A stretch of 64,000 bases of DNA from Rhizophagus irregularis. Lineage: Eukaryota; Glomeromycota; Glomeromycetes; Glomerales; Glomeraceae. The stretch is taken from contig NC_089454.1 in NCBI RefSeq assembly GCF_026210795.1, forward strand, positions 2,294,001 to 2,358,000. Direction: 5' to 3'. The notes beneath the pieces are model-generated. The model was not told the origin of the DNA and made no database searches. It was given only the letters and a program-made list of their open reading frames with translations. Shown here piece after piece: positions 47,601 to 61,000 of this stretch (position 1 is its first letter; each line of letters starts with the position of its first letter). A program made the position numbers and the translations under genes.

Positions 47601-48158
47601 TATAATATAATCTGTTGAATAACTTGATATTTTAATATGATATTTATGATTTTTTTGTTGTTGTTCGTGATAAATTTTAAAATCGCGTGGCGCAGTAATC
47701 GTAATAATCCCCTTTACAAAATTATTCATATATTGCCGATTCCTACAAAGAATCTTACAAATTCAAATTAGTTATCTAAACGACATCAACGAGTAATTTG
47801 CCAACAGTTTCTGGGCTTCTGTTACCTAGTGAAAGTGGCTATTAAAAAATATTTTTTCTAGAATCAGGTCGAGTTTGCGTCAAAGTAAAAAAAATCAGGA
47901 AAATCTTTCCTTTTATAGATAATGCCTAGTGATCCTGACCGAAATTATCATAATTCCTGAACCGAAAATAAAAAAATGCGTAACAGCTATTAAATAGTAA
48001 AAAAAAATATTAAGTCAAAATTATTTATTTTATTTTATAGTCAAATATTTCAAATCAATGACTGAACTTGAATTTAATGGCTTTTTTATTTTTTAAAATT
48101 GGTTTAAGAAAAAATGATTGGTAGAATAATAATAATATAAAAATCATAATAAATTCAA
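44683..48158. other. Long region without an intact gene
   Basis: A 32-codon ORF at 45703-45801 (MSYQMCPNFIITPLNNIPID..) follows a CAAATTT-rich leader and is succeeded by a CT-rich stretch with an open frame at 45764-46015; it may be a decayed gene that I cannot name. Fragments near 46330-46480 (AFFTEGTECNQ, MDKLGPLLTKYSME) read like a relic of a repeat-encoded protein. From about 46700 to 47130 there are several acceptor-like TTTTTAG/G and donor-like sites. Confidence 0.4.
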
Positions 48159-49604
48159 CTATAAATCCCATTCAAACTCATCAATATGACTATATGATTG
48201 AAAATCAATAGAATAATTTCTAACTATACCTTTTTTTTTATAATCTTTAATTAAATTTTCTAATTGATGTTTAAATTTCACTTTAAAATAATAATTTCCA
48301 ATATATAATTTTAATAATAAAGAATTTCTATCTTTCCAATTATCAAGAAATAATTTTATATTTTCTAATTTAATCGTATTATGATAAAAACAAAATTTAA
48401 ATTTAAATAAATTATTTGATGATGATTTTGTTAATATTTTAAAAAATTCATCCCAATTAAATTCATTATTTTTATCCTCATCTATTTCAATAATTAATCC
48501 ATTTAAAAGTTTACAATTAATTAATAAATTCTCAATTTCTGAATTAAGAGTATTAAAATTTGAAAATATTGTTAAATTAAGATATTTTAAATTTGGACAA
48601 TTTTGATAAATTGTTTTAATAAGTATCTTATCATCATAAAATGCGCTGATTTCTGAAAGAGTTTCTTTCGTATTTTCAATTAATTTCGCTAATACTTTAG
48701 ATGGAACTTTTGCAACTTTTAAAAATTTTAAAACGGGTAATGATAAATTTTCAAAATAATTCACATCATTCCATTTAATATAACCATCAATAAAGTAAAA
48801 TTCTAAACTTAATAAATTTGTAAAGTGAGAAAGAAATCTTGTAATAGGTTTCCATCCAATTTTCAAATGTTGAATAGTATCTGCATGTTTAATCAATGAT
48901 TCTTCAAGAGTTTTGTAAATTGATTCATCTTCTATCATACTGGCAAACTTAACATCATTTAGATTTGTTTGTACTTCAATTAATTTAACAATATCATTCA
49001 CATCAGTAAAAACTCTAACACTTAATTTTTTAATTGATTTGCATATTTTAGCCAATCCTTCTAAATGATGTTGATTAATTTTGGTAAAACAACGAAGGGA
49101 TTGAAGTTCTGAAAGGCAATTTTCGGCTCCCGAAATATGATGTAATCGATTATCAAAATCATATGGAAGAGAAAGGTGAATTAATTTTGTATTCCTATTA
49201 ATAAATACTTTTAATATCTCATTTTTTATAATGGATAATTTTGATTCTTCAACTTTTTTTGAAGTTGAAGAAATTATTACACTTTCTAAGTATGATAATT
49301 CTAAATATTTCCAAAAAAAAATATAATTAAATAAAGGTTTTTGATATGTTTTTTCTGTAATAAGATTATTAATTCCTTGATCTTTCAAAATATCTCTTGA
49401 TTCTTTTGATAAATGTGAAATTATTACATTAAATAATGAAATAATCTTTGGACTATCATCTCTAATAAAAGGATTTTTCCATAAAATTGGTATCGTTGTT
49501 TCACACCATGTTCTGTTAACTAAAAGGCATGAATAAAGTGATTTTTTATCTTTTTTTAATTCTTCAAAAATTAGGAAAAGTATGTCTTTGTTGAGATATA
49601 CCAT
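48159..49604 (-). CDS. F-box protein with leucine-rich C-terminal region
   Basis: Single exon of 481 residues from the preferred start MVYLNKD at 49604; an ATG at 49631 would add nine residues encoded by the T/A run. Residues 1-45 form an F-box (LNKDILFLIFEELKKDKKSL, SCLLVNRTWCETTIPILWKN). The F-box binds Skp1 in SCF ubiquitin ligases. The rest is rich in Leu/Ile/Asn with irregular leucine-rich repeats such as CPNLKYLNLTIF, LLSLEFYF and SIKKLSVRV, the likely substrate-binding side. The C-terminus ends SHIDEFEWDL. F-box/LRR proteins are strongly amplified in these fungi; no substrate can be inferred. The gene stands alone between repeat-rich spacers. Confidence 0.85.
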   Translation of the reverse strand: MVYLNKDILFLIFEELKKDKKSLYSCLLVNRTWCETTIPILWKNPFIRDDSPKIISLFNVIISHLSKESRDILKDQGINNLITEKTYQKPLFNYIFFWKYLELSYLESVIISSTSKKVEESKLSIIKNEILKVFINRNTKLIHLSLPYDFDNRLHHISGAENCLSELQSLRCFTKINQHHLEGLAKICKSIKKLSVRVFTDVNDIVKLIEVQTNLNDVKFASMIEDESIYKTLEESLIKHADTIQHLKIGWKPITRFLSHFTNLLSLEFYFIDGYIKWNDVNYFENLSLPVLKFLKVAKVPSKVLAKLIENTKETLSEISAFYDDKILIKTIYQNCPNLKYLNLTIFSNFNTLNSEIENLLINCKLLNGLIIEIDEDKNNEFNWDEFFKILTKSSSNNLFKFKFCFYHNTIKLENIKLFLDNWKDRNSLLLKLYIGNYYFKVKFKHQLENLIKDYKKKGIVRNYSIDFQSYSHIDEFEWDL

Positions 49605-49625
49605 TTTTTTTTTAAAAAAAAAAAC
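49605..49625 (-). promoter_or_regulatory. T-run/A-run junction at the F-box start
   Basis: On the minus strand about 12 T are followed by about 10 A and then ATGG. It matches the arrangement at the BTB pseudogene start (33003-33030). Confidence 0.4.
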
Positions 49626-49783
49626 CGACAAAAAGAAAAACCCCCTTGATTTATTTAAATTGCGAACGGCTTATTTGTGTAACAATTATTACATGGCACT
49701 ACATGGCAATTAAAAAGCCGATGGACATGCATGAAGATCCATGCAGTATTGCAGAATGGCTTATGTGAACTATTCCTATTGCG

Positions 49784-49872
49784 GTTGGTCAGGCCATATT
49801 TTTTTTTTTGTTATATAAAAAAATAATATGCTGTGGTCAGGCCATTTTTTTTTTCGTTATATAAAAAAAATT
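49784..49872. repeat. Two-copy tandem repeat
   Basis: GGTCAGGCCATATTTTTTTT..GTTATATAAAAAAA occurs twice, about 49 bp apart, with minor differences. Confidence 0.65.
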
Positions 49873-49934
49873 GATATAAGATCCAAAGCAATATAGAGTT
49901 TTGTCCGTAATTAACGATTATCAGGATTTATATT

Positions 49935-50270
49935 CGGCCAATCCGGATATAAATTTATCCGGATAAATATCCGACAGATTTTTAGAAGGTTAGTTGTAAT
50001 TCTGGCCAAGACTATAACGCCGGCCGGAATTACAAACTTTATTGTAACTTAAATTTAAATTTTATGTAACATCACTTAATACGCCGATCAGATATCGCGT
50101 TATTTATAATTTTCATAATTTGGGCCGGCACTACAGAGGAAAAAAATTTTTTTTTTTTGCGGATTTAAAAGGGTAAATTTTGATATCCGGATGTTATCCG
50201 CGTTTATCCAGATTAAAATCGGATGTTACACAAAATTGGATATTATCCAACGGATCCAGACTCTAGATTT
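49935..50270. mobile_element. Repeat element with ATCCGGATA arms
   Basis: TCCGGATATAAATTTATCCGGATAAATATCCG near 49957 has inverted counterparts GATATCCGGATGTTATCCGC and AAATCGGAT near 50182-50225. The interior shares TCTGGCC(A)...GCCGGCC(A/G)GAATTA words with the element at 43955-44405. No ORF; the ends are approximate. Confidence 0.45.
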
Positions 50271-50843
50271 GATTTTAAATAGAATTCTTATTATTATAAA
50301 TATTACAAAGATTCATAATATTTTCGGTCATACGGTTGATCTTCAATAATAATGCACTTCTTTCATTTGGAATAATAAATTTAACTTGGAGCCTACTACA
50401 AATTAATGGAATATCATAAAACATGATATATTTTGATGAAAAATAAACTGAAAATTATTTGCGTAATTTATTAATTTAACTACTAAAAATAAAAATTTAT
50501 ATTCATGAGGGACCAAACATTCTAATTCTAGTTATTTCTCCATTGCCTAAAATGATACTAAAAAAAACTGCATTTAGCTCGATATTACATCAAATTATAG
50601 ATATTTCACGCGAATAAGAAAATTTTTAAATTAATTAGTTAATTTTAAAAATATTGGTCTTAATTATAACAACATCCAGAATTTTGTAAAATATATTTAT
50701 TAATAAAAACAAAATTAATTTCTTAAAATTAAAATACTTGATACAATTAAATTCCATAAAATAATATTCAATTAACTAATTCAATACGCCACTAAAAATC
50801 CATTATTATGAAACAAATAAAGTAGTAAGCAAAAAGAAAAATT

Positions 50844-52356
50844 TTAATCAGAAAATAATTGCATTTGGAATGGAATATTTGATACCTTGTTATTACTTTC
50901 ACTTCCATCCCCAGAACAAGAAACTTCTTGAGATCCATCACCTAATAAGACAGCATGACTGTATAGTGCTGATTTGTTAGTTTTGTTATGGAAGAGACCA
51001 ATAATATCACCATTCATTAAATGACCAGTGTCATAAGAAGTAGTTGGATTATAACGTCGTATAAGCCATTCATCATCAACACCAATTTCGCCTGGACGTA
51101 AAGTTACTAATTATTAAAATTATAAATTGTTAGTACAGTAGATGTATAGTAGTATAAACCTATCTTTAATCAACTAAACAATACCTTGTTGTTGCTTTGA
51201 TATTGGCGTGACTTTTCCATTATTAGTATTATGAGAATGTAAACAATATCCTGTTGATTTATGTTTAAATCCAATAATATTATTAAGAGACACGGGATCC
51301 CCTTCATTTATACCTTTACCGCTAGTTCCAATTAAAGTCCAAACATCATTTTCTGTATCTATTTCCTGACCATTACAAATAATCTTTATAATTTTGAAAA
51401 AGTGTTAATTTTTTTTTAATATGGATAATTACGAAAAAAAATATTGATAAATACCATATATTGTTGATTATTTGGGCCAAAGTCATATTTAATTCCTTTA
51501 GTAGATAAATATTTTCCAGTTGATAAATGTATAAGAGCAATTTTTGATCCATATACAATCGGCTTTCTTTGAAATTCATTCTTTTTTTTTTAAAAAAAAA
51601 AATTACTAAATAGTTCAATTGTAAAAGTTTAAGATGTGAAATCACAAAATATCTTACGATAAAATCTTCCATTACTTCTTCAGGAGATAAGCGCCAATTG
51701 AAATAACGAACATTGCTTATATAAAAAGTTATTTAATGTTTTATATTTAATTAAATTAAATTACTACAATTTCAAATCGTACCTAATTTCACCATTAAAC
51801 CCATGATGATAGATAGCACGCCCAATATGCAATGGTCCATCATTAAAGACAACTTTATTCGTTTTAACTTTCTCAATGCAATAAAATCCAGCCCATTCAC
51901 CATCTAAATAAATATCTAATCTTTTTTCGGGATCAGAAAGTGTATAAGCTATATGGTGCCATTTGTTTAACGTAAGTACATCATCAAGTTCTCCAATTCC
52001 AACATTAGACCCCCAGTTGCCTGTGAATCGAGCATGCAATGAGGATTTATTTGGCGTCAACTGGATAATGGGAGTACGGATTGAATGTTCGGTACCTAAA
52101 ATATTTTATTTTTTTACGATTAAAGAAAGTATAAATTAAAAATATTCAAAAGCCAATCAATGTAATTAACCCTACCCTTGTGAAAAACTGTAGACCAATC
52201 AGAAAAATGTTTATGAATTTTCAGACGTAATGTTATTGAAAGCTTATCTTTTACTGCAGGCAAATCAGCATGTTTAAAGATTCGTTGATCCTGTTCTTTC
52301 ATGGAAATAGGACCTGAAATTAGTTCTGCCCACTCTTTAACAGCAAATTTCATCAT
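50844..52356 (-). CDS. ConA/LamG-like lectin with MIR domain
   Basis: Six exons: 52176-52356, 51783-52095, 51658-51715, 51455-51580, 51185-51383 and 50844-51106. Together they encode about 379 residues and close in frame. Residues 1 to about 180 form a concanavalin A/laminin-G-like jellyroll: MMKFAVKEWAELISGPIS, then NKWHHIAYTLSDPEKRLDIY, LDGEW, GPLHIGRA and FNGEISNVRYFNWRLSPEEV. Residues about 190-379 contain MIR repeats: YGSKIALIHLSTGKYLSTKG, then GDPVSLNNIIGFKHKSTGYC-LHSH and LMNGDIIGLFHNKTNKSALY-SHAV. MIR modules occur in protein O-mannosyltransferases and ER proteins; here there is no membrane segment and no signal peptide. Carbohydrate or protein binding is inferred. Exon 4 starts just after a T11/A11 run that ends in the acceptor AG. 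Confidence 0.82.
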
Positions 52357-55063
52357 CTTTTTTCTAAAGAATGATCAGTATAATATTTTGTTTATAATAG
52401 AAATAAATTAAATTTAATTTTTAAAAAATGCAAAATTTTAAATTCCTTGTAATAAAGTACCAAAATTTGCAAGTATTTTTACCAATAAAAAAAAAAAAAA
52501 AAAAATTGTAAAATTTGTAAAAAGCTATGAACCAATCTTATATATTGTAGTCTAATGTTGCCGATCTCACAATATCGGTAAGTTTCACAAGGGCTAAAAT
52601 TCTACATGCAGTTACCGTGCACAAAAATTGTAGTACAAATTGTTTAACAGATAGAATAACTGTTTCAATTTTCACATATTTAAATATGAAGTAGGTTATT
52701 TTATTAATCTACTTTGATCTTTGTGTTGTAGCGTTCTTTAAATTAAATTTTTCTACATATCTTTAGAAAATTTTTCTCAAATTTTCAAGTTTGATCTTCA
52801 TTTTTGAAATAAATAAAAAAGGTTCATATAAAAAGAATAGTATTATCGTTCAGTGAAAGATGAAAATGAAACTTGAGCAGAATAATGAGTCTGTACCTAA
52901 GAGTTAAAATTAATCTTTGTATAATTGAAACAAGGTATAAGAAGGTTACTTGAAGTTGTAGTACTGCGCCATATTACTCAGGCTCGCAAAATCAATAAAA
53001 TTAAACGCAGCCTAGAAAAATTTTAATGGTTAAAATTATAAACTGAATGAGTGAAAGATAGTTAATATAGTTGTGTTTGAAGCATGTAAAATTATTTGAA
53101 TAACAATCATTAAAACCTCTTTTAAAGAATGAAATTTATTCAATTGATTGGTTGATCTAATAATTAAAAGTCTTTATAAATATTATAAGGTTCATTTAGT
53201 TTTTTGATGATTTTGACCAACGAATACACTTTACATGTAAAAGTTAACATTGTATTAACTTTTTCTAATTATCTAATAATGTATCTAATGATACGTTTTG
53301 ATTTTACTTTTAATAAAATTCCTTTTTGTATATTATATTCTCAAGGTTAGCAAAACTCAAATTATCATCATAAAATTGCTCTTATTAATTGGTTCATACT
53401 TTATTTACGTCATGATCCTTTAGTAAAATTGTTTAATGTGATATTATAATATTCCGGTCATTTATTTTGTTGAATAAGTATCGTTCAACGTGTTTGGAGA
53501 TATAAAACGAATTGGTAAAATTGGTTTTGCCAAAGTGTGTTCTGCAATATAAATTGAGTAATAAGTAAAATATTATAAACAAGAAGAACTTGAAGAAAGC
53601 ATTAAATTATAGATCACAGAATACATCGTCCGAGTATTAAATTTAATTCATACTAATTTTAATGCAAGTGTATCCTTTCAATTAATAATATCAATTGACG
53701 TTAAAATTATTAGTTTCATACCGAAAAGATAATCAAGACTTCGCGTTTATTTTAATCAATGAAAATAATGAGTTTATCTAGAATGTAGCGAAGGGCACTA
53801 TATTTCTACGCACTATAAAGAAGTAGAGTCACATGATGGTTTTACAGTCCGTTATAAATTATTTTTGATTTTCTCTCACCATCTAATTTTTTTTGCTTTC
53901 CTAGTTTAACAACATTGCCAAAAACGATTAGACGGATTAAGTAACTAACGTAATTAAGGGTAATACAACTTATGTTACTACTGTTACTACTAAAATAATT
54001 ATCAGAATAATGTAGTAATGTAAAATATTCGATTTATTCACAACTTGGTGTTTCAAGTATTACAAATATTTGTTGGAATATTTATAACTTAGTCATTGAA
54101 TTTAATGCATCATGAAAATACTTATTATGGAAATACTTATTATGTAACTTGATAATATCCTTTGGTATCGCGCGCCCATTATGCATAGAATGAAGGTTTA
54201 TGAGCAATAAATGTTCGTTCTTATATAGGGCTGTTCTGCATCAACAAATAGTAATATAACAAAAAGAGTAATATCTGTCTGTAGTTATATAAGCAAGTTA
54301 TGTGAAAGTGCATTTCATACCTTTTTAAATACATTTTAATTATTTAATTTTAACTCTGCTTTTCATATAAAAAGTCCTTTTACCTCTATTTCAGTGTTAT
54401 AATTGCTGTATTTCTTTCATAAAATAACAACAACGATATGCTGATATCTTTTATTCACTTTTTAGTTTTTATTTCCAGATTTTTGTATTAAGAGTATTAA
54501 TACAAATAAGACAAAGTTAATTGCTTTTTTTTTAATATAAAAATAAGTGTCAATTTATCATATTTTCATTTATCCAAAAACACGTACTTCAATATTAATT
54601 TAGATAAACTTGTGAATACTAAGTTATATTTATATTGTTAAATCATGTGCCTACTGTGACATTGTACAACCTCTACTTTTGACTAAACAAAATTATTTTT
54701 TTTTGCAATAATTATCACTTTGGTAAATTCTGATTAAGTTTTTAAAAAATCTCATGACTTTGTATAAAATTTTAATGGTTAATTTATTTAATAAATAATG
54801 AAAATATTACATAGAAAATAATATATATAATTAAGTATATGACCATTCAAAACTTAAAATTCTGTTTAACATTATTCAATTACATACAAAAAAAAAAAAT
54901 TGCCATCTCATAAACTTGGAGTAACAATAAAAAAAAAATATTTTGAGTCACAGTGAGAATAAGAAATGTTAATGTTAAACAGAATTTCAAATTATAATGG
55001 TATAAAAAAAAAGGAAAAAAATTATTGAAAATAATGCAATTTACCAATTACTTGTTTTGGTTT
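52357..55063. other. Long AT-rich region, no gene seen
   Basis: I see no ORF of normal composition, no splice-linked coding fragment and no clear TIR element in these 2.7 kb. Confidence 0.55.
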
Positions 55064-58000
55064 TTATTCTAAGCTTTTTTCTTCGTCTTTAAATTCATTA
55101 TTGTTACCTATAAAATAAAAAAAAAATTAAATATGAATAATAAAATTCAAGTTAATTAATAAATTAAAAATATTCACCATGCTCATTTAAAAAATTATAT
55201 TTTAATGAATCTATTTAATGAATTAAATTATGTTAATATTAAATTGTTAATAATAGATTTTTTTTTTAGTAATAACTATTAATTAATACCTGAAAATTTT
55301 ATGCTTATTATATCATCATTTTGTTCATAATAATCTTCAGAATTTTTTGGCTCTGGAAGGCTAATAAAACTAAGCAAACTACTGCCAGTGTAATTAGCTT
55401 TTGAATGCATTTTATATGATGAACTAGTTAAAGTTATATTATTATCATTTATTACTTGTAATTTTATCGAATTATCATACTTAAACTCCCATAATTCATC
55501 TCTAACTTCAATTGCTGTTGGTCGATTTAATGAATTTGCATCTAAGCATCTTTTAATTAAACGCACAATTAATGGAGGTACTTTAATAGTGTTAAACCTT
55601 GGTCTAAGTCCTTGGCAAATTTTCGCTGCTAAAAAGTCATCATTAATTAAATCGTGATATGGAGATATTCCTGAAATAACTTCATACATAACTATCCCAA
55701 AACTGTAAATATCAGCAGCTTTAGTATAACTTTGACCTCGTAAAACTTCGGGAGCAACATAAGATAAAACACCATATATATTATTTTTTGAATTTTCTAA
55801 GCTGTTATCTGCGGGTTTACATAATCCCATATCAGTTATAAGAATAGTTTCGTAATTTTTTAGTATATTGCCAATATGTAAATCTCGATGAATTATTTCA
55901 TTTCCATGAATATTTTCAAGTCCAGATGCAATATTGTATAAATAATTGATTTTAATTTTCAAATCTAATTTATCATTTTCCTTTAAAAAATCTCGTAAGC
56001 TTCCATTCTCTGCATATTCCAAAACCATCATATAATTCTTTGTCTCTGGATCTTGAGTTGTTCCATATAATTTAATAATAAATGAATTATTATCAACTTT
56101 ATTATGTAATGCAATCTGTATAAAAATATAAATAATATGTCAATAATAAAATTAAACTCTTAAATTTCATTAATAATGAAAAATAAATTATACCTCATTC
56201 ATAAATTCTAATGTGACATTTTTTGAATTATTTAAACTTTTTAGGGCTACAAACATATTTTGGCCTATTCTTTTCCAGTTTTGATATTTATTATCCCAAA
56301 AAATTATATTTCCATCAATCCAATTTGCTTTATATACTTTACCAAACCCACCTTTTGCAATATACTCAACATTATAAAGTTTATTGTAAGGTATCCATTC
56401 TAATGCTTTTTTAACATCATCTTTATGAGATGATAGTTGAGTATCTTGAATAAATTTATCAATATCATAATTACCACTAGTCCAATTATTAAAATTTTGT
56501 TGAAAATGTATTGAATAACATACTTTATTGCATTTTTTACATATATCACTTAAAACCAACATATAATTTTTTGTTTTTGGATTCTGTGTTATTCCATAAG
56601 CAATATAGATCTATAAATATCATTATATATTAGCAAAAAATTAAAATTTATCAAAAATTTAATAAAAATATATTTATTATACCTCATTTATAAATACTGA
56701 TCTAATATCTTTTGCATTATTTAATTTTTTTAACACCGCAATGATATTTTGACTTCTTTTCCAATTCTTATTTCTACCATCCCAATCAAATATATGCCCA
56801 TCTCTCCAATTTACTTTATACTTATTTTCTGCAATATATTTAATATCATAAAATTTATCATAAGGTATCCATTCTAATGCTTTTTTCACATCATTATGAG
56901 CTGATATCTGAGTATCTTGAATAAATTTATCAATTTCATCATTACCACAAGTCCAATTATTGAAATTCTGTTGAAAATGTATTGAATAGCATATGTTGTT
57001 ACATTTTTTACATTTTTCATTCAAAACCATTATATAATCTTTTGTTTCTGGAATTTGTGTTATTCCATAAAATATATAATCTGTTTTAATCTACAAAGGA
57101 TAATATATTATCAAAAAATTAACATTTATCAAAAATTTTAATAAGAGCAAATTTATCATACCTTATCAAATAATAAAGTAATATCTTTTGTATTATTCAA
57201 TTTTTTCAGTATTACAACCATATTTTGATCTTCTCTTATCCAATTCTGAATACTTTCATTCCAATATTCTATATTTCCATCCCTCCAATTTGCTTTATAC
57301 TCATTTTCTGCAATATATGTGATATCACAAAATTTATAATAAGGTATCCATTCTAATACTTCTTTTAAATTATTATGAGATGATAACTGAGTATTTTGAA
57401 TAAATTTATTGATATCTTCATTATCACTAGTCCAATTATTGAAATTTTGTTGAAAATATATTGAATAACATATTTTATTGCATTTTTTACATATATTACT
57501 TAAAACCATCATATAATCTTTTGTTTCTGGATTTTGTGTTATTCCATAAGCAATAACAATCTATAAATATTACATATTAGTAAAAAATTAAAATTTGTCA
57601 AAAATTTAATAAAAATATATTTATTATACCTCATTTATAAATACTGATCTAATATCTTTTGCATTATTTAATTTTTTTAACACCACAATGATATTTTGAC
57701 TTCTTTTCCAATTCTTATTTTTACCATCCCAATCAAATATATGCCCATCTCTCCAATTTGCTTTATACTTATTTTCTGCAATATATGTAATATCACAAAA
57801 TTTATCATAAGATATCAATTCTAATATGTTTTCTAAATTATCATGAGATGATAGCTGAATATCTTGGATAAATTTATCAATATCATCATTGCCACTTGTC
57901 CAATTATTGAAATTTTGTTGAAAATGTATTGATGAACATATATTATTGCATTTTTTACATTTATCACTTAAAACCATCATATAATCTTTTGTTTCTGGAT

Positions 58001-61000
58001 TTTGTGTTATTCCATAAAATTTATAATCTGTTTCAATCTACAAAGGATAATATATTAGCAAAAAATTAACATTTATCAAAATTTTAATGAGAGCAAATTT
58101 ATCATACCTCATCCACAAATAATAAAGTAATATCTTTTGTATCATTTAATTTTTTCAGTATCACAATCATATTTTGACCTTTTCTTATCCAATACTGAAT
58201 ACTTTCATCCCAATAATTTATATTTCCATCAATCCAATTTGCTTGATATCTGTCTTCTGCAATATATGTAATATCACAAAATTTATCATAAGATATCAAT
58301 TCTAATATGTTTTCTAAATCATCATGAGATGATAGCTGAATATCTTGGATAAATTTATCAATATCATCATTCCCACTTGTCCAATTATTGAAATTTTGTT
58401 GAAAATGTATTGAATAACATGTATAATTACATAATTTACATTTATCACTTAAAACCATCATATAATCTTTTGATTCTGGGTTTTGAGTTATTCCATAAAA
58501 TATATAATTTGTTTCAATCTACAAAGAATAATATATTAGAAAAAAATTAACATTTATCAAAATTTTAATAAGAGCAAATTTATCATACATTATCCACAAA
58601 TATATCTTTTGTATTATTTAATTTTTTTAGTATCACAATCATATTTTGACCTTCTCTTATCCAATTCTGAATACTTTCATCCCAATAATTTATATTTCCA
58701 TCAATCCAATTTGCTTGATATCTGTCTTCTGCAATATATGTAATATCACAAAATTTATCATAAGATATCAATTCTAATATGTTTTCTAAAATATCATGAG
58801 ATGATAGCTGAATATCTTGGATAAATTTATCAATATCATCATTACCACTTGTCCAATTATTGAAATTTTGTTGAAAATGTATTGATGAACATATATTATT
58901 GCATTTTTTACATTTATCACTTAAAACCATCATATAATCTTTTGATTCTGGGTTTTGTGTTATTCCATAAAATATATAATTTGTTTCAATCTACAAAGAA
59001 TAATATATTAGAAAAAAATTAACATTTATCAAAATTTTAATAAGAGCAAATTTATCATACATTATCCACAAATATATCTTTTGTATTATTTAATTTTTTT
59101 AGTATCACAATCATATTTTGACCTTCTCTTATCCAATTCTGAATACTTTCATCCCAATAATTTATATTTCCATCAATCCAATTTGCTTGATATCTGTCTT
59201 CTGCAATATATGTAATATCACAAAATTTATCATAAGATATCAATTCTAATATGTTTTCTAAAATATCATGAGATGATAGCTGAATATCTTGGATAAATTT
59301 ATCAATATCATCATTACCACTTGTCCAATTATTGAAATTTTGTTGAAAATGTATTGATGAACATATATTATTGCATTTTTTACATTTATCACTTAAAACC
59401 ATCATATAATCTTTTGTTTCTGGATTTTGTGTTATTCCATAAAATTTATAATCTGTTTCAATCTACAAAGGATAATATATTAGCAAAAAATTAACATTTA
59501 TCAAAAATTTTAATAAGAGCAACTTTATCATACCTCATCCACAAATAATAAAGTAATATCTTTTGTATTATTTAATTTTTTCAGTATTACAATCATATTT
59601 TGACCTTTTCTTATCCAATACTGAATACTTTCATCCCAATAATTTATATTTCCATCAATCCAATTTGCTTTATACTCATTTTCTGCTATATATTTAATAT
59701 TATAAAATTTATCATAAGGTATCCATTCTAATGTTTTTTTCAAATCATAATAACTATTATGAGATGATAACTGAGTATTTTGAATAAATTTATTGATATC
59801 TTCATTATCACTAGTCCAATTATTGAAATTTTGTTGAAAATATATTGAATAACACATTTTATTGCATTTTTTACATATATCACTTAAAACCATCATATAA
59901 TCTTTTGTTTCTGGATTTTGTGTTATTCCATAAGCAATAACAATCTATAAATATTACATATTAGTAAAAAATTAAAATTTGTCAAAAATTTAATAAAAAT
60001 ATATTTATTATACCTCATTTATAAATACTGATCTAATATCTTTTGCATTATTTAATTTTTTTAACACTGCAATGTTATTTTGACTTCTTTTCCAATTCTT
60101 ATTTTTACCATCCCAATTAAATATATGCCCATCTCTCCAATTTGCTTTATACTTATTTTCTGCAATATATTTAATATCATAAAATTTATCATAAGGGATC
60201 CATTCTAATGCTTTTTTCATATCATTATGAGCTGATATCTGAGTATCTTGAATAAATTTATCAATATCATCATTACCACTAGTCCAATTATTAAAATTTT
60301 GTTGAAAATATATTGAATAACATATTTTATTGCATTTTTTACATATATCACTTAAAACCACCATATAATCTTTTGTTTCTGGATTTTGTGTTATTCCATA
60401 AGCAATAACAATCTATAAATATTACATATTAGTAAAAAATTAAAATTTGTCAAAAATTTAATAAAAATATATTTATTATACCTCATTTATAAATACTGAT
60501 TTAATATCTTTTGTATTATTTAATTTTTTCAGTATCACAATCATATTTTGATCTTCTCTTATCCAATTCTGAATACTTTCATCCCAATCTTCTATATTTC
60601 CATCAATCCAATTTGCTTTATACGTCTTTTCTGCAATATATGTAATATCATAAAATTTATTATAAGGTATCCATTCTAATACTTTTTTCACAACTTTATG
60701 AGATGATAATTGAGTATCTTGAATAAATTTATCAATATCATCATTTTCACTAGTCCAATTATTGAAATTTTGTTGAAAATGTATTGATGAACATACATTA
60801 TTGCATATTTTGCATTTTTCACTCAAAACCATCATATAATCTTTTGTTTCTGGATTTTGTGTTATTCCATAAGCAATAGCAATCTATAAATATTACATAT
60901 TAGCAAAAAATTAAAATATATCAAAAATTTTAATAAAAAATAAATGTTATACCTCATTTGTAAATTCTAAAGTAATATCTTTAGTATTATTTGATTTTTT

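Noticed and set aside
51373-51672. 99-codon ORF starting MEDFIV and containing MNFKESRLY, minus strand
   Set aside because: It overlaps exon 4 of the LamG-MIR gene in a different frame; the spliced frame (NEFQRKPIVYGSK...) gives a clear MIR motif and closes in frame.
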